Assembly (NCBI RefSeq): GCF_000633635.1 | Contig: NZ_AYPQ01000002.1 | Span: 653,442-717,441 of the forward strand | Length of the DNA: 64,000 bases | Origin: Enterococcus crotali | Lineage (GTDB): Bacteria; Bacillota; Bacilli; Lactobacillales; Enterococcaceae | Direction of reading: 5' to 3' | Part shown: positions 47,255 to 59,203 of the stretch, piece by piece | How positions within the stretch are numbered: the stretch's first letter is position 1 | Layout of the letters: every line of letters begins with the position of its first letter | The notes under the pieces: generated by a model | Database searches by the model: none | Told to the model about the DNA's origin: nothing | The model's input: only the letters and a program-made list of their open reading frames with translations | Translations under genes and position numbers: made by a program

Positions 47255-48661
47255 TTATCCAAAAGCCCAGTTTTTGATTACTTTGTTTATTCCTTTTTTT
47301 ATACCATCTTTAACTTTTTTTGTAACTTTACTAGCTAACCCACTCCCTACAGCCCCACCTACTATAGCTCCAACAGCAGCTCCAACACCTGTTCCCACTA
47401 TAGGAATAAAAGATCCTGCCCACGCACCAGCAATTGCGCCAGCCTTTGCTCCAACAGCAGCACCACCAGCTTTTATACCAACATCTATGCTTGTGTTTAC
47501 TGTGGTACTTACTACACGTTTACTTCCTGTTAAGCCTTGTTTTGTTGCATCATTAAAATTATCATAACCTGATAAACCAGCATCTACTGCTGTACCTACT
47601 AAGCCTGCTCCTTTTGCGAATTTCCCAAATGTTCCTAAATTTTTCCAACCTGTAAAAGGAGATTTAACACTGTCTTTGAGTCGTTTAGCAATTGTTCCTT
47701 TAGAAACACCAAGTACAGATTTGTCAAGAGTCCAAAATTTGGAAGTTTTACTGGTGGCATTTGCAAGCTCAACCTTACCTTTTTTTATACCTGTCATAGC
47801 TCTATAGGCGGTTCCTTTTCCCCAGTCTTTTGTGTATGTCCATTTGTCAAATCTATTTTTTCTTATCTTCCCAATAATCGCTTTAGGATTAACAATTCGT
47901 ATATCAAGTTTTCCATATTTTACGTATTTAACTTTGATATTACCTTTTTTGGCATGGTAAACAAAATGAACTGCGCCAATACCAGGTTTTGCATATTTTT
48001 TAATATTTTTATAGGAGTTTCTAAGGTCTTTAAATATTTGTATTTTACTTTTATTGAATCCTTTTATCCCATTAGGTACTGCAGATATTTTTTGAATTTG
48101 ACCCTGCATAGAGTTCAACGTGCTAATAAACTCCTTAGACTGTGATACTTTATTACTAGATGCTGAAATAAATGCTTCAAATTTATCAATCATATCTGTA
48201 ATGATTTTTTTAAACTCTTTTTCATCACTTTTAAACTCAGTAGTCTGAATTTTACTTGCAGAAGTAATATCAGAAATACTGCTGATTTCTTTATTTATTG
48301 ATTTTATAGCAGAAGAAATACTCTTAGTTGCACTTGTCACTTCTGTCTTTAATTGAGTGACATAGCTACTGTCAATTATACAGCTTGCATCGTTATCTAC
48401 TGAACTACTGAACTGATCCATTGAGTAGGTAAAATTAGACTTTAAGTCTTCTATTATATTATCATAAACTTCAATCAAATTGTTGTGTGCGTGAGTAATG
48501 TAATTTTTTGTTGCTTTTGCTCCGTCTCCTTTAAATGAATCCATATCCTTTATATTACCCAATCCAGCTTTTGTTTCAGCAATGGCCGAAGTGGCTTTAT
48601 CCGCATTTTTAGTTAAATCTTCTTTTAATAATTTTACTTCACTCATATCAATTTTTGCCAT
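47255..48661 (-). CDS. LXG-type T7SS toxin with C-terminal glycine zipper
   Basis: A 468-residue effector. The N-terminal LXG-like helical export domain (about 1-210) starts MAKIDMSEVKLLKEDLTKN. A basic middle (about 215-330, Lys/Tyr-rich) leads to a C-terminal glycine zipper at 395-443 (GIKAGGAAVGAKAGAIAGAW then GTGVGAAVGAIVGGAVGSGL) and a lysine-rich tail. This build matches pore-forming LXG toxins such as TelE. It sits in the order helical partner, Lap1, LXG, membrane protein, directly downstream of essC. A deleted paralogue is at 32270-32690. Confidence 0.85.
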   Translation of the reverse strand: MAKIDMSEVKLLKEDLTKNADKATSAIAETKAGLGNIKDMDSFKGDGAKATKNYITHAHNNLIEVYDNIIEDLKSNFTYSMDQFSSSVDNDASCIIDSSYVTQLKTEVTSATKSISSAIKSINKEISSISDITSASKIQTTEFKSDEKEFKKIITDMIDKFEAFISASSNKVSQSKEFISTLNSMQGQIQKISAVPNGIKGFNKSKIQIFKDLRNSYKNIKKYAKPGIGAVHFVYHAKKGNIKVKYVKYGKLDIRIVNPKAIIGKIRKNRFDKWTYTKDWGKGTAYRAMTGIKKGKVELANATSKTSKFWTLDKSVLGVSKGTIAKRLKDSVKSPFTGWKNLGTFGKFAKGAGLVGTAVDAGLSGYDNFNDATKQGLTGSKRVVSTTVNTSIDVGIKAGGAAVGAKAGAIAGAWAGSFIPIVGTGVGAAVGAIVGGAVGSGLASKVTKKVKDGIKKGINKVIKNWAFG

Positions 48662-48688
48662 GTTCTTCTCCTTTCTAATAGGGCTTTT

Positions 48689-48952
48689 TTATTTTCCTTG
48701 ACTTCTTTTATCGGCGTCCTCAATTGCTTTACCAATATTTTCCATTTGTTGTGCATCGCTTTCGATAATGGATTTGTATTGTGCTAGTGCTGTTGCTAAA
48801 TCTTGAACAGAATTTTCGTATTCTTTAAAAGGATTGATATCTGTTTTTGATAAACTAGCACTTGGAGAAAAATCTATTGAACTTGCACTCGCTTTTAGAG
48901 AAGTTATGTTGCTATTAAAAACACCTATATTAATACCGAATTGTCCACTCAT
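48689..48952 (-). CDS. Lap1-like small T7SS partner (TIGR04197/DUF3130 type)
   Basis: An 87-residue helical protein (MSGQFGINIGVFNSNITSLK... QQMENIGKAIEDADKRSQGK). Size, the N-terminal short strand-like segment and the ExxxxAD end match the SACOL2603/TIGR04197 family, whose members bind LXG domains and form the composite export signal. Located 27 bp before the LXG gene. Confidence 0.8.
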   Translation of the reverse strand: MSGQFGINIGVFNSNITSLKASASSIDFSPSASLSKTDINPFKEYENSVQDLATALAQYKSIIESDAQQMENIGKAIEDADKRSQGK

Positions 48953-48975
48953 ATTTTAACCTCCTTTGGTTATTG

Positions 48976-49437
48976 TTATAAACTATTCAACTGCGCAATT
49001 AAGTTAGTTACTTGCCCATTTTTTGCAGCGATTTCTGCTTCTAAACGTTCTAAGTCTCGTTCTAATCGTGTTTTATCATCTTGAATAGTATCCACTGCAT
49101 CATTAATTTTCGTACCGATACTTTGGACAGATGTTTTCATCTGTCCAAGCTCCGTATTGGCTTTTGTTGCGTTTTGACCTTTCCATGATCCGGATTCAAT
49201 TGTAACGCCGTCTAAACTTGTTTTTCCCGTGTCAAAATCACTTTTAGCGGATTCAATATTTGTTAATGCGGTCGTGATTTTTTGAATTTTTTCTTCTAAT
49301 TCTATTTTCTTTATACTTAATGTTGTCAAAGAAGCACGAGTCATATTCAATTGACTGACAATCACTGCCCGTCGATGGGCTTTTGCTGCATCTTTTGCAA
49401 CTCTCGCTCGTTCTTCTTCCATTCCTAATTCAACCAT
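48976..49437 (-). CDS. DUF5082-like coiled-coil T7SS protein (Lap2/YwqH type)
   Basis: A 153-residue protein with two long helices around a GSWKGQNA (WxG-like) turn, heptad-rich at both ends (IKKIELEEKIQKITTALTNI; RLERDLERLEAEIAAKNGQV). This is the DUF5082/YwqH layout seen upstream of LXG genes in Bacillus, Listeria and streptococci. It lies 14 bp after essC, so it is the first effector-module gene in the secretion operon. Confidence 0.8.
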   Translation of the reverse strand: MVELGMEEERARVAKDAAKAHRRAVIVSQLNMTRASLTTLSIKKIELEEKIQKITTALTNIESAKSDFDTGKTSLDGVTIESGSWKGQNATKANTELGQMKTSVQSIGTKINDAVDTIQDDKTRLERDLERLEAEIAAKNGQVTNLIAQLNSL

Positions 49438-49451
49438 AGTGTTTCTCCTTT

Positions 49452-52400
49452 TTATTCTCGTGTGTGTTTGATTTTTATAAATTGTTTTTCTGCGGCATAG
49501 TAAGCACTGTCTATTTCTATTTCAGGCTCTCTAGACATATATGGTTTTTCTACAAACTCTTGATCAGAAACTCTCATTGAGAAAACTGCAGCTTTGATTA
49601 ATTCTTTATAGTGTCTTGGTAAACCAATTCTTGTTTTTCCAAGGTATTGATGATCTCCTGCGATAATAAAATGAACACCTGTCTGTTCAGTAGAAAGGAA
49701 GAATTCTTTTAGTTCATCCTCTGTTAAGGTAGTTTCTTTCTCAAATATTTCCATGTCTGTAATGTAGATAAGCCATTTAGGTAATCCTTCATAGCCATTT
49801 TCTTTTCGATTTCTGATTTCAACTAATATATCTTCTTTTACTTTAGGAAATACTGCTGGATCGGCGATATAGGCATTTACTGCTAGTGTTTCTTTTTCAC
49901 AGATATGCCCAGTATCAATAATCATTGTATTATGCTGACCAGCCAACAATTCTATTGAGGAAAGAACTGCTTGTTTTAATGGTAAGAATGTTTTTCTTTG
50001 TTCACCAATAACAGCTAAATTCGTTTGATGAACTAAGCTGAAGGGCATTACTTCAACTTCCTCGTAATCAACACCAAGAGGTAAAACACCATTTTCAGCC
50101 ATTTCTTGAACTTGTTTTTTCTTCTTAAAGCTTTCAAAATCAAGAATTTCTGGCACCATAGGGATTGGTTCAGGTCTAGCCCCAGTCCAATGTTGATCCA
50201 TCTGACTAACTTCTTCTTGAATTGCTTCAATAATTTGTAACGTATCTTCGCCATCAGCTGGTAATGCTGCTTGGAATAACTCAGGTTCTTCTAACTTGAT
50301 CAATCCACGACCAGGGATGTCATCAATCGTCAATGTTGTCCGTCCAACAATCGCTCTAGGCTCACTATCATCAATCATTTTCAATACAATTTGTGTTTTG
50401 ATATTACTTGAAAGGATTGCTTTCAGAGAATTTTGTCTACCTGCAGAAAGAAGTAGATGAACCCCGATCCCAGCACCTTCACGGGCAACTTGGGTAATCA
50501 CTTTCTCAAGGATTTCATTGAACTTCGCATCTTTCAATCCTTCAAAACCATCTAAAAGAATCAAAATAATTGGTTCTTCTTTCCCACTTGCTCGTTCATA
50601 CATATCCAAACTAGCTACAGAAAACTCACTCAACAATTTCTTACGACGTTTCAACTCATCATTGATCCGTCTCGCAAACTTCTCAATTTTCTCTTCTTCA
50701 TCAATACTCATCGTATCTGCCACATGTGGTAATTTCTTCAACGGAAGAAGTCCATTCGTCCCAAAATCAAGCAAGTAAACATTCAACCGCTCAGGACTAT
50801 GCACTCTCGCCAAATCCATCACAACCGTCTGCATAAACGTACTCTTACCATACCCAGGACTACTAAACACGGTCATGTGACCTTCCTGCGTCATATTCAA
50901 ACGTAAGGTATTCTGCGCCTGCATACTTGGCACATCCACCACACCAAGCACTGGTTCAAGCGGCTGTTTCTCTGTTAACCATTCTTCTCTAAAGTCCACA
51001 GGATGTAGCGTAGAAGAAGCAATCCGTTCTTCCAACGGCGGTAACCAAGGTCTCGGTAGTGGCGTGATATTTTCACGTTCCGCCACTTCATGAATCCCAT
51101 CAATAATGGCATCCAGTTCAGTCGGAATCTGTTTCACATCATCCGCATTTTCAAGTCCACTTAAATCTTCACTTAAAATCTCATACTGACCAAGGTCGTT
51201 AACTAGATAAATCGTATGATCCTCAATCTGTTGGTCATCTTTCTCAGGCTGATAATCCGCTCCACTCCACGCACTTTGGAACAATTCATAAATCTCATTA
51301 TTCCCCACTTGCAAGTAGCACGCCCAGCTTGGGTGATTTCCGCTGCATCTGGCGTTTTCAACATTTCCATCGAATCGGCTTTATCCGCTACTTTCAACGC
51401 TAATTTAAATTTCGAGTTACTCCAGATTTGGTCATTGACCACCCCACTTGGTTTTTGTGTCGCAAGAATCAAGTGAATCCCCAATGAACGCCCAATACGA
51501 GCAGTGGAAACAAGTTCCTTCATAAACTCAGGCTGTTCTGATTTCAACTCCGCAAACTCATCCGAAATCAGGAAGAGGTGAGGCATAGGCTCAGAAACAT
51601 CGCCATTTTTATATAATTTTTGATACTGATTGATATGATTCACGTTATTCTCCGAGAAAAGGCGCTGACGGCGTTTTAGCTCGGCGTTGATAGAGATTAA
51701 GGCACGCATACTTTGAGCGCCATCTAGGTTGGTAATACTCCCTAATAGGTGGGGAAGATTACGGAACAAGTTCGCCATTCCTCCACCTTTGTAGTCAATC
51801 AGTAGGAAAGCCACATCATACGGATGGAAATTCACAGCTAAACTCAAAATATAACTTTGCACGATCTCTGATTTACCAGAACCTGTCGTCCCAGCGACTA
51901 ATCCATGAGGTCCATGGGCTTTTTCATGTAAGTTCAAGTAGACAATATCGTCTTTTCCACGTAAACCAAGCGGCACAGCCAAGGTTTTATGCGGAGAGTG
52001 TTCTGCCCAACGTTGGGTGACATTAAACTCGTCAAATTTCTCGATGCCGTACATTTCTAGGAAAGTAACAGCTTCAGGAATACTTGATTTCAAGTTTTGT
52101 AAGTGATTCAATGGTGCCAATAAACGTGGCAATTGTTCTTTGTTAAATTCAGCAGGGAAGTGATCCAATTGGAACGATTTGTTCATCAATTTGCCTTCTT
52201 CCAATAAGAGAACCCCAGTATTGCGGTCGCGGATATCGATAACGGTTTTGATATTATCTGATAAACTACTCATAACATCTTCCACAAAAATCACGCTACA
52301 ACCTAATTCACTTGGATCTTCATTGAAAAATTCCATGATGACATGATCCAAAATCAATTTCTCGTCAGTAATCATCACCACATAATGAGGGGAGAAGATC

Positions 52401-53923
52401 GTACTATCACGACTATTACGGTTTTCTTCCATGGAATTTTTACGGTTTTTCAAGATTTGATTCAAACTATTCAATACTTGGTCACGACTACGTTGGTTAT
52501 AAACAAATCCACGCACATTGACATCTTGCATCGTTGCATGTGGCAACCAACGCATCCATTCCCATAGGTCTTTTTCCGCTTCTGGGAAAATCGAGATAAA
52601 CTGTAGATCATGGTAACTATGGAAGACAGATAATTGATTGACCAATAAATGAAGCTGTTCCAACACTAAGTTTCTAGGGCCAATATACCCAACAGGTCCA
52701 TTGACTAAATTCGCCACGATTGGCATATCTTCTAGCTCTAAACTCTTCGTATAAAGCTCATAACCGCTTTTTTCTAAATCATCCGTTTCTTTGCCGCGTT
52801 CTTTGTTAGAATAGGTAATTTCACTTGACGATTGCAGTGTTCCCAATCCTAAACGATAGAAGAGAAAGTCAAAGTGCAACGGTGTTTTTTCGTAAATTCT
52901 TGGGCTGTAGGTTTTGGTCATCTCCAACAATTCTGAAACTGTTGGATAATGATACAATTGTCCTTGTTTTTGTTCTTGATTCAGTTGGTGTAATTCCACT
53001 GATTTATCGACTAAATATTTTTTATAGCTGACCGTGCGATCGATCAAGCTTTGTTTGTGTTCTTTTTTCGTTTTAAAGTAATTGGTGATCGAGAAAATAA
53101 TCGTGATCAACGTTGTTGCCGCACTTGCTAAAACGAATAAGCCGTTTGGTCTGAAAAAGGCCATCGCAACGGTTACCATCAACATCACGATCGGTGGTAA
53201 GATCGTTTTGATCAGTTGGTCTTGTTGTTTATTGTTTGGCTCACTTGGGGCATTGATCATCATTTTTTCTTCTGGTTCACGGTAAATGATCCGTGGTGAA
53301 CGGTGGAAATCCGGGTAATCTTCATAGACATCGTAACGAGACGTATAGATTTCACACAAATCAGATTTAATGATCGTGCCTTCTGTGGCATGGATTTCAT
53401 GGGTAAAGACTTTTAATGTGTGGTGTAAGAAAGACAGTTCGTCTCCTTTGCCGAGTAAGTAGTCTGTGCCAGTAAATAGCTGATTGTTGATCATCAACTC
53501 ACCAGAAAGTACTGTTAACAGCCATTGGTCCTCTTGCTTTTTCAAAATAGCAGAAAGAGGCTGTGCTAAATCGTCATTCGGCAATTCAAGCGTTGCACCT
53601 TTATCTGTGCTTAAAATGATTTCTTTCTTATCTAATAGATCAAACACATGTAGTTTTGTCACAGGTGTTAAAATAACTGTTGCTTGTTGGTCATCTGATA
53701 ATGAAAAGGTAAGGGGAGAACCAAGGGATAAAACATGCTCTTGTCCTTGGTGTGTTAGGACCCATTCGTTTTTCATTTCGATCGTCAATTGGTCTGCATC
53801 GGTCAATAGTGGTAAGTGAAGAGACGCTTGATTGTCTGAACCGATTCTTTGTGTTTTTTCTTCATCAAGGGTCAATTGATAGCGATAGCCTTGAAGGTAG
53901 ATGATGGCTTGTGTCTTGGGCAT
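49452..53923 (-). CDS. essC: EssC, FtsK/SpoIIIE-type ATPase of the T7SS, frameshifted
   Basis: Motor ATPase of the type VIIb secretion system, reconstructed length about 1490 residues. It has N-terminal FHA-like domains (1-190), two membrane helices near 230-275 (ILPPIVMLMVTVAMAFF), and tandem ATPase domains: Walker A GLVAGTTGSGKSEIVQSY in the first, FSSPGYGKSTFMQTV in the second, and a degenerate third. The frame is lost near 51315-51317, where TQAGRAT should read TQAGRAYLQVGNNEIYELFQ; one missing T explains it. The C-terminal region, which determines substrate set in S. aureus EssC variants, is intact. It directly follows essB. Confidence 0.92.
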
Positions 53924-55159
53924 CTAATTTCCCTCCTGAGCTGTCGATCCTTGTGTTTGTTCAGCTTCTTCAGCAGCATTCACACTTTCGTCACGTTTTT
54001 CTTTGTATTTTTTGTAGTCGGCTTCTAATTTACCGATGGTTTCTTCTTTTTCAGTACCCGTCATTTTCGTGTCTTTTCTAACTTGTTCGATTTTTTGTGT
54101 GATTCCATATAAAATCAAATCAGAATCTTCTAAGTTTTTCGCTACATCTAGCGCTTCATCAAGATTTCCGCGACCGTTTTCGATCCAGTAATCTAAGTAA
54201 TTTTCATCAGAACGTAACGTTACGTTATTTAAAATGACTTTTTTCTGTTGTTCTTGCAATGCTTCTCCTTGAATAAAGCTAAACGCTAATTCATATTTTT
54301 GCGTGAAAGGAATGCTGGCTGTTTTCACTGGTTCTAAGGTTGTGATCACGGCTTCATAATCATTTTTCAAGAAAGCTGTATCTGTATCTTGCATGCGATC
54401 TAAAAATGGTAAACGGAAAAATAGTAAGTAAACAAGAGGGATCACTAAAATAGCAGATAGCACAGTCATCCAGATCGATAACTGTTTCATCACTTGGAAT
54501 TTGGTTTTGCTGACTTTTTTGATAGTTCTTGTCGCATGTTCTACGGTTTGGTCATACATTTGCACCAAGTATTGTCTGATGTCTTCAAAGCTTTCCTTTT
54601 TCAAAATCGTTTGGATAAATTCAGAACCTTTTTTGATTTCTAATTGGCCTTCATATAGTTTGGTAAAATCGTCTTTTTTCTCGAATAAGGCGATGATCAA
54701 GCTTTTGTATTGTCTTAATAGTAGGTCATTGTTTGTAACTTTTGGCGGCATTTTTCCAGCTAGTCCGCGGTAAGCGATTTTTGGCTGTAAGTTATAATCA
54801 AACAATAAATTTTCAGGATGGATAAAGAAGGTAAGAGGTAAATCTAATAATTGCTCAACAGCAGCCATATTGGCCATTGCACGTAATTTATCTTCTTTTG
54901 ATCCAGTTTTTAATTCACTAAATGTCATTCGTTCTTCCGGCAAACCATAAGTGAACGTCACCGCATCTTCTTCCCAGTGGATGCTGGCATCCATCAATAG
55001 TGGGTGAGCGACTTTAAGTAAAGCTAAATCCTTTTCTTCACTAACTTGTACTTCTGATTTTCTTAAGGCAAGTTGCCAATTTTCTACTGTTTTCTTAAAC
55101 TCGTATGTGTGTTTTTCAATTATGACTGCTACTGTAGTTTCCTTCATATTTTCCATCAT
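53924..55159 (-). CDS. essB: EssB/YukC, T7SS membrane component
   Basis: A 411-residue core component: a cytoplasmic pseudokinase-like domain (about 1-215), one membrane helix (about 225-250: LSIWMTVLSAILVIPLVYLL) and an extracytoplasmic TPR-like helical domain (LPFLDRMQDTDTAFLKNDYE...), ending in a Glu/Gln-rich tail. Stop and start codons of essB/essC are adjacent. Starts at 55159, 55156 or 55147 are possible in the MMENMKE stretch. Confidence 0.92.
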   Translation of the reverse strand: MMENMKETTVAVIIEKHTYEFKKTVENWQLALRKSEVQVSEEKDLALLKVAHPLLMDASIHWEEDAVTFTYGLPEERMTFSELKTGSKEDKLRAMANMAAVEQLLDLPLTFFIHPENLLFDYNLQPKIAYRGLAGKMPPKVTNNDLLLRQYKSLIIALFEKKDDFTKLYEGQLEIKKGSEFIQTILKKESFEDIRQYLVQMYDQTVEHATRTIKKVSKTKFQVMKQLSIWMTVLSAILVIPLVYLLFFRLPFLDRMQDTDTAFLKNDYEAVITTLEPVKTASIPFTQKYELAFSFIQGEALQEQQKKVILNNVTLRSDENYLDYWIENGRGNLDEALDVAKNLEDSDLILYGITQKIEQVRKDTKMTGTEKEETIGKLEADYKKYKEKRDESVNAAEEAEQTQGSTAQEGN

Positions 55160-55417
55160 TTACTCCCCTAACACTTCGATTATATCTCCGTCAGTAATCG
55201 GAAAATCTTTTAGTTTTTGTTCTTCATCTAAAAGAATTCCTTTATTCAAAACTTTGATTTGGTATTTTTTAACGTCTTTTTCTTTGCCGAAAATTTGGTT
55301 TAATTCTCGAATAAAACGATAAACAGTGATGTTATTCGGAATTCGTAAATCGACCATTTTTTCTTTGTTTTTTTGATACAGTAAGGTGACATTGATATGC
55401 TCTTTATTATCTGCCAT
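55160..55417 (-). CDS. esaB: EsaB/YukD, ubiquitin-like T7SS protein
   Basis: An 85-residue beta-grasp protein: INVTLLYQKNKEKMVDLRIP, then a helix and DEEQKLKDFPITDGDIIEVLG, which follows the ubiquitin fold of YukD. The start at 55417 (MADNKEH) has GAGGA upstream and gives the family length; the frame is open 15 codons further inside essA. It overlaps the end of essA by 11 bp and abuts essB. Confidence 0.92.
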   Translation of the reverse strand: MADNKEHINVTLLYQKNKEKMVDLRIPNNITVYRFIRELNQIFGKEKDVKKYQIKVLNKGILLDEEQKLKDFPITDGDIIEVLGE

Positions 55418-55877
55418 GGTTTTGTCCTCGTTTTCTGTTGTGATACAAGAATAAGGTAACAATCGTCACTAGCGCTAAACCTAAAATTAGTGGAAATAAC
55501 GCAGGAGGAGAAGAAACCGTTGTACCAGTTTCTTCTCGTTTTCCTGCTGCATGATTATTTTCATTTACTACAAATAGTTGAGTAGCATCTAATTCTTTTA
55601 CTTTTGCTGCTTTTGTTAGGAAAAGCTGTGACATGTCTTCTTGTTTTTGTTGTTCTTCCAACGCTTTTGCATTCGCCGTTTTTTGCATCATTTCATCTTC
55701 GAATAGACGATCTTCTGCTACAAAGCTTTTCGTTTTACCATCATCGACCTGTTCTTTATTCAATCGATCTGTTTTTAATTCTAAGTTATTATCAAGTAAG
55801 GTTTCATCCGCTTTGGCTGTGTCAGAAAAGGAGAAAAGGCTTATTCCTAGTAAAAGTAAGAACATTAGCTTTTTCAT
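55407..55877 (-). CDS. essA: EssA, T7SS membrane protein
   Basis: A 156-residue protein with an N-terminal signal-like helix (KKLMFLLLLGISLFSFSDTAKA), a polar helical middle and a C-terminal membrane helix (PALFPLILGLALVTIVTLFLY) followed by basic residues. Size, topology and position between esaA and esaB identify EssA. ATG 55877 overlaps the esaA stop (ATGA). Confidence 0.88.
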   Translation of the reverse strand: MKKLMFLLLLGISLFSFSDTAKADETLLDNNLELKTDRLNKEQVDDGKTKSFVAEDRLFEDEMMQKTANAKALEEQQKQEDMSQLFLTKAAKVKELDATQLFVVNENNHAAGKREETGTTVSSPPALFPLILGLALVTIVTLFLYHNRKRGQNHGR

Positions 55878-58800
55878 TTCGGAGTCACTTCCTTTGCTTT
55901 GCGTTTTGGTTTCCAAATGAAAATGTTAAATACGATCAAGGCTGCGATCGCTAACAGATACAAAATGATCTGCACAATATTCAACGCATTATTTGCCAAA
56001 ATATCTGCTAAGTTGTTTTCACCGATCGACAATGGATTGACCGAACGAATCAAGTCAACCATCGGATTATTACCTTTGGTTTTACCGATCGCATTGGTGA
56101 CAAAGACATAACTAATAAATAGGAAGAGACTTAAGGCAAAACCTGCAATATGGAATTGTTTCAATGCATAGTGATTCAATAATGAGAATATCAGCATAAA
56201 TAGTACAATCATCATGACCCAAACGATTTGGGATTCTTTTACGATGCCTAATTCACTGATGCTTAGAATTCCTAAAATCAAACCAATACCGATTGCGCTA
56301 AGACTGAGAAGAAGTGTTTCTAACATGTTATCTTTCAGCCATAATTTTTCTCGTTTGAACTTATTTTTAACTTTTCTTGCGACAGGTTGTGTTGCAAAAA
56401 GATATGCGATAAATAAGCTCAAGGTATACATGATCAAGATCCAAGTAAATGGTTCGTTGATTTCGGTTGTTTTAATTGTTGCTTCTGATTTTCCGTTGAC
56501 AGGATTTGCGATAAATTGTAGCAAGGTGTTATTTGGTACCCCGTCTTTGTGCGCATTGTTCAATACTTTGATAAATGCTGACACGAAATCATTGTTGTTC
56601 GCGAGTTCTTTGTTTAGGTTGTCCATGATGACATCTGCGTTAGCAGATAGGTCTTCACCATTTTTTTGTGCAGTTTGGACTTCTTTGTCGAATGAATCAA
56701 ACACATTACGTACATCAGAAGCTTCTTTTACATTCGTTTCGGAAGCGTCTTTTACCATTTTAGTTTGTTCATTTAGAGCATCTAGAGAAGCTTTAAGAGC
56801 CTCTATTCGTGAATCAGTCTCTTTATTAGTAGAATCAACAAGTTTTTCTCCGGCGGTCATTTCCTGAGATGTTTTACGCCAGTCTTCCATTTTGGCTAAT
56901 TGTCCTGCGACAGTTTCATTTAACGTAAGACTGTTTTCTTGAATTTTTCCTAATCTCGTACTAGCATCTTCTGCTTGTTTCTCCATATCAGTTGCTTTTC
57001 GTTGCAAGTCTATCAGTTCTTCTGATTGTGTTCTGTAATGCCCGCGATCAAAGGTTTCATTGATCAATCCTTGTAATACATCAGTTAGCGGCATTGACAG
57101 TAAATCATGAAATTCTTCAAAAGGATAATCTTGAAATTCTTCTAATTCAGCATCAACTGATTTGTATAATTCTAAAACTTTACCGACTTCTTCAGAGTAT
57201 TTTCGTTTTGCTTCTTGGTAGTCTTGATTGAGGAAACCAGATACATCAACTTTATAAGGGAATGTTACGCTAACTGCTGAACCTGTAGATGTTTCTGGTT
57301 CTGTAGGAACTAGAGGGACATCAGTCTCGTCGGCTTCTCTTTTTTCGGGCGTACTCGATTCGGTTGTTTCTTGTTTTTCTTCATCTGCTGTTTCTTCTTT
57401 AATGATTTTTGTAGTTGTAGTTGCTGGAAGCATCCGGCTGATGTTCATCACTTTACTAATTTGTAGATCGAATTGAGGACTTACAACGGTTGTTTCGTCG
57501 TAATCTTCTTTGATGTTGTAAGATATTGTGATTTCTCTTTGATATTTTGTTAGATTAAAAGTATAAGTACCTACTTGAAGAGGTGGATCAAATCTGCCAC
57601 CATCTTTTACTCCATAGATTGACGTTACTTCAACATATTCTGGGATGGCAACGGCTAATTGACCTTCTTCCATTTCAGTAAAGGATAGTGTGAACTCTCC
57701 TCTTCTTGGAAGTCTCTCCCATTCGTTTTCCAGACGATCATAGGCATATTTTAAGTCTCGATAGTAACCGTTGGTAGGCTCATCTACGAAATTCAATGTT
57801 TTGATTTCTTGTCCTTCGGGGTATTGGTTTCTTTGGTTGATTTCGTTAATTGTTTCGTTAATAGCATCTACTTTTTCAGAAATCCCCGTCTGCATTGTGA
57901 TGATTTGATCCAAAGGTTGTTGATCACCATAAGGGACTCTAGGGTAAGTATAGATTGGATCTAAATTCAGAGAAATCCCTGTATAAGGTAAGGAACCTAG
58001 TCGTTTTTGCATTGTTTTTAAATGATTTTTGTTGAATGTTTCAATATTTTTAACACTTGCTAAATGCTCATTTCCTTTTTTCTTTAAAGCATCGCTTAAA
58101 CGAATTTCAGGATAATCATCTTCTTCAAGGTTTCGATAGCCAAAATAGGAATAAAAATATTCTTTATACGTTTTAAAATAATTTAAATTGATTTGTTTTA
58201 GATTCTCTAATTGAGCATTAACTTCTTCTTGTGAAGCGGCTAACTGTTCTTGTAATTCTTTGGTTTTTTGAACATATTCTCCATCGGCTCCGACAGCTCC
58301 AAAGTCGTTTTGCATAGCATCATTCACACTTTTGATCGTTCGATATAGTTCATCTGTTTCTGAACTTAAGATGCTCTCATCCATGGAACTAAAATGGCTA
58401 AAAATTCTTCATAGGTAATTTTGCCATCCGCTCGTTGTTTTAGTAATTCTTCTACTGTTGTTGACTGATCACCATGCTAGATACCAATGATTCAGTGCTT
58501 TTTGTATAATTAGTCAATGTATCAGTTAAAAGATTATTTGTTTCTAATGCATTTTTTGATTGTGAGGTGATACTAGGTAAATACTCTTTAAAATTGATCG
58601 TTGGTTGGTAAAGAATATCTTGAAACTTACCAACTGAATCGGTTTGATTTGTATAAACTTTTTCAATATTTCTTTGAGCCGTATATAAATTATCCACGAT
58701 ACTAACTACATACAAATCCACGAGCTGCTGGTTCAAATCATTGACGATTTTTCGACCAACACTTCTTGATTCATTTTCTAAAGTAGCATTTCCATTTGCG

Positions 58801-59192
58801 TTGATTTTATAATTGACCTGAACTTTTTCAGGTGCTTCACTATCTAGTTCTAAAAGTTTGCTTGAAAAATTGCTTGGAATCGTAACAAGTAAGTTATAAG
58901 TGCCATTTTTTAATCCATTTTCTGCAATTCCTCGACTAACGGTAAACCAGTTATACGTCGCATCTTTTTCGATTTTTTTTACATAATCTGAGCCGAGGTT
59001 ATAGTCTATGTTATTTTTTTCAATCCCGTTATCTTCATTTACTAAAGCAATATTCAACCGCATATCTTGTTCTTCTTTTGCTTTATTTGCAGAGATATCG
59101 GTAAAATCTCGATTCATAAATATCAGCATAATAAGTAATATTACGACCATCCAAACAGACTTCAACAGATAATATAGTTTTTTACTGTTCAT
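55874..59192 (-). CDS. esaA: EsaA/YueB, T7SS membrane protein, with two frame breaks
   Basis: A large polytopic component whose extracytoplasmic stalk is thought to span the cell wall (the SPP1 phage receptor in B. subtilis is its homologue YueB). Reconstructed length is about 1106 residues: membrane helix 1 (SVWMVVILLIMLIFM), a long outside region with coiled coils and a Ser/Thr/Glu stretch (ETTESSTPEKREADETDV), then five to six C-terminal membrane helices. Two single-base losses, near 58468-58472 and 58383-58388, separate three frames; the middle one reads DQSTTVEELLKQRADGKITY. The start at 59192 has a GGAG site. Confidence 0.88.
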
Positions 59193-59203
59193 TTATCATT
59201 CTC

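Noticed and set aside
51203..51340. Programmed frameshift in essC
   Set aside because: No slippery heptamer or downstream pseudoknot at 51315; the same-sign breaks in unrelated genes make sequencing indels or mutation more likely.
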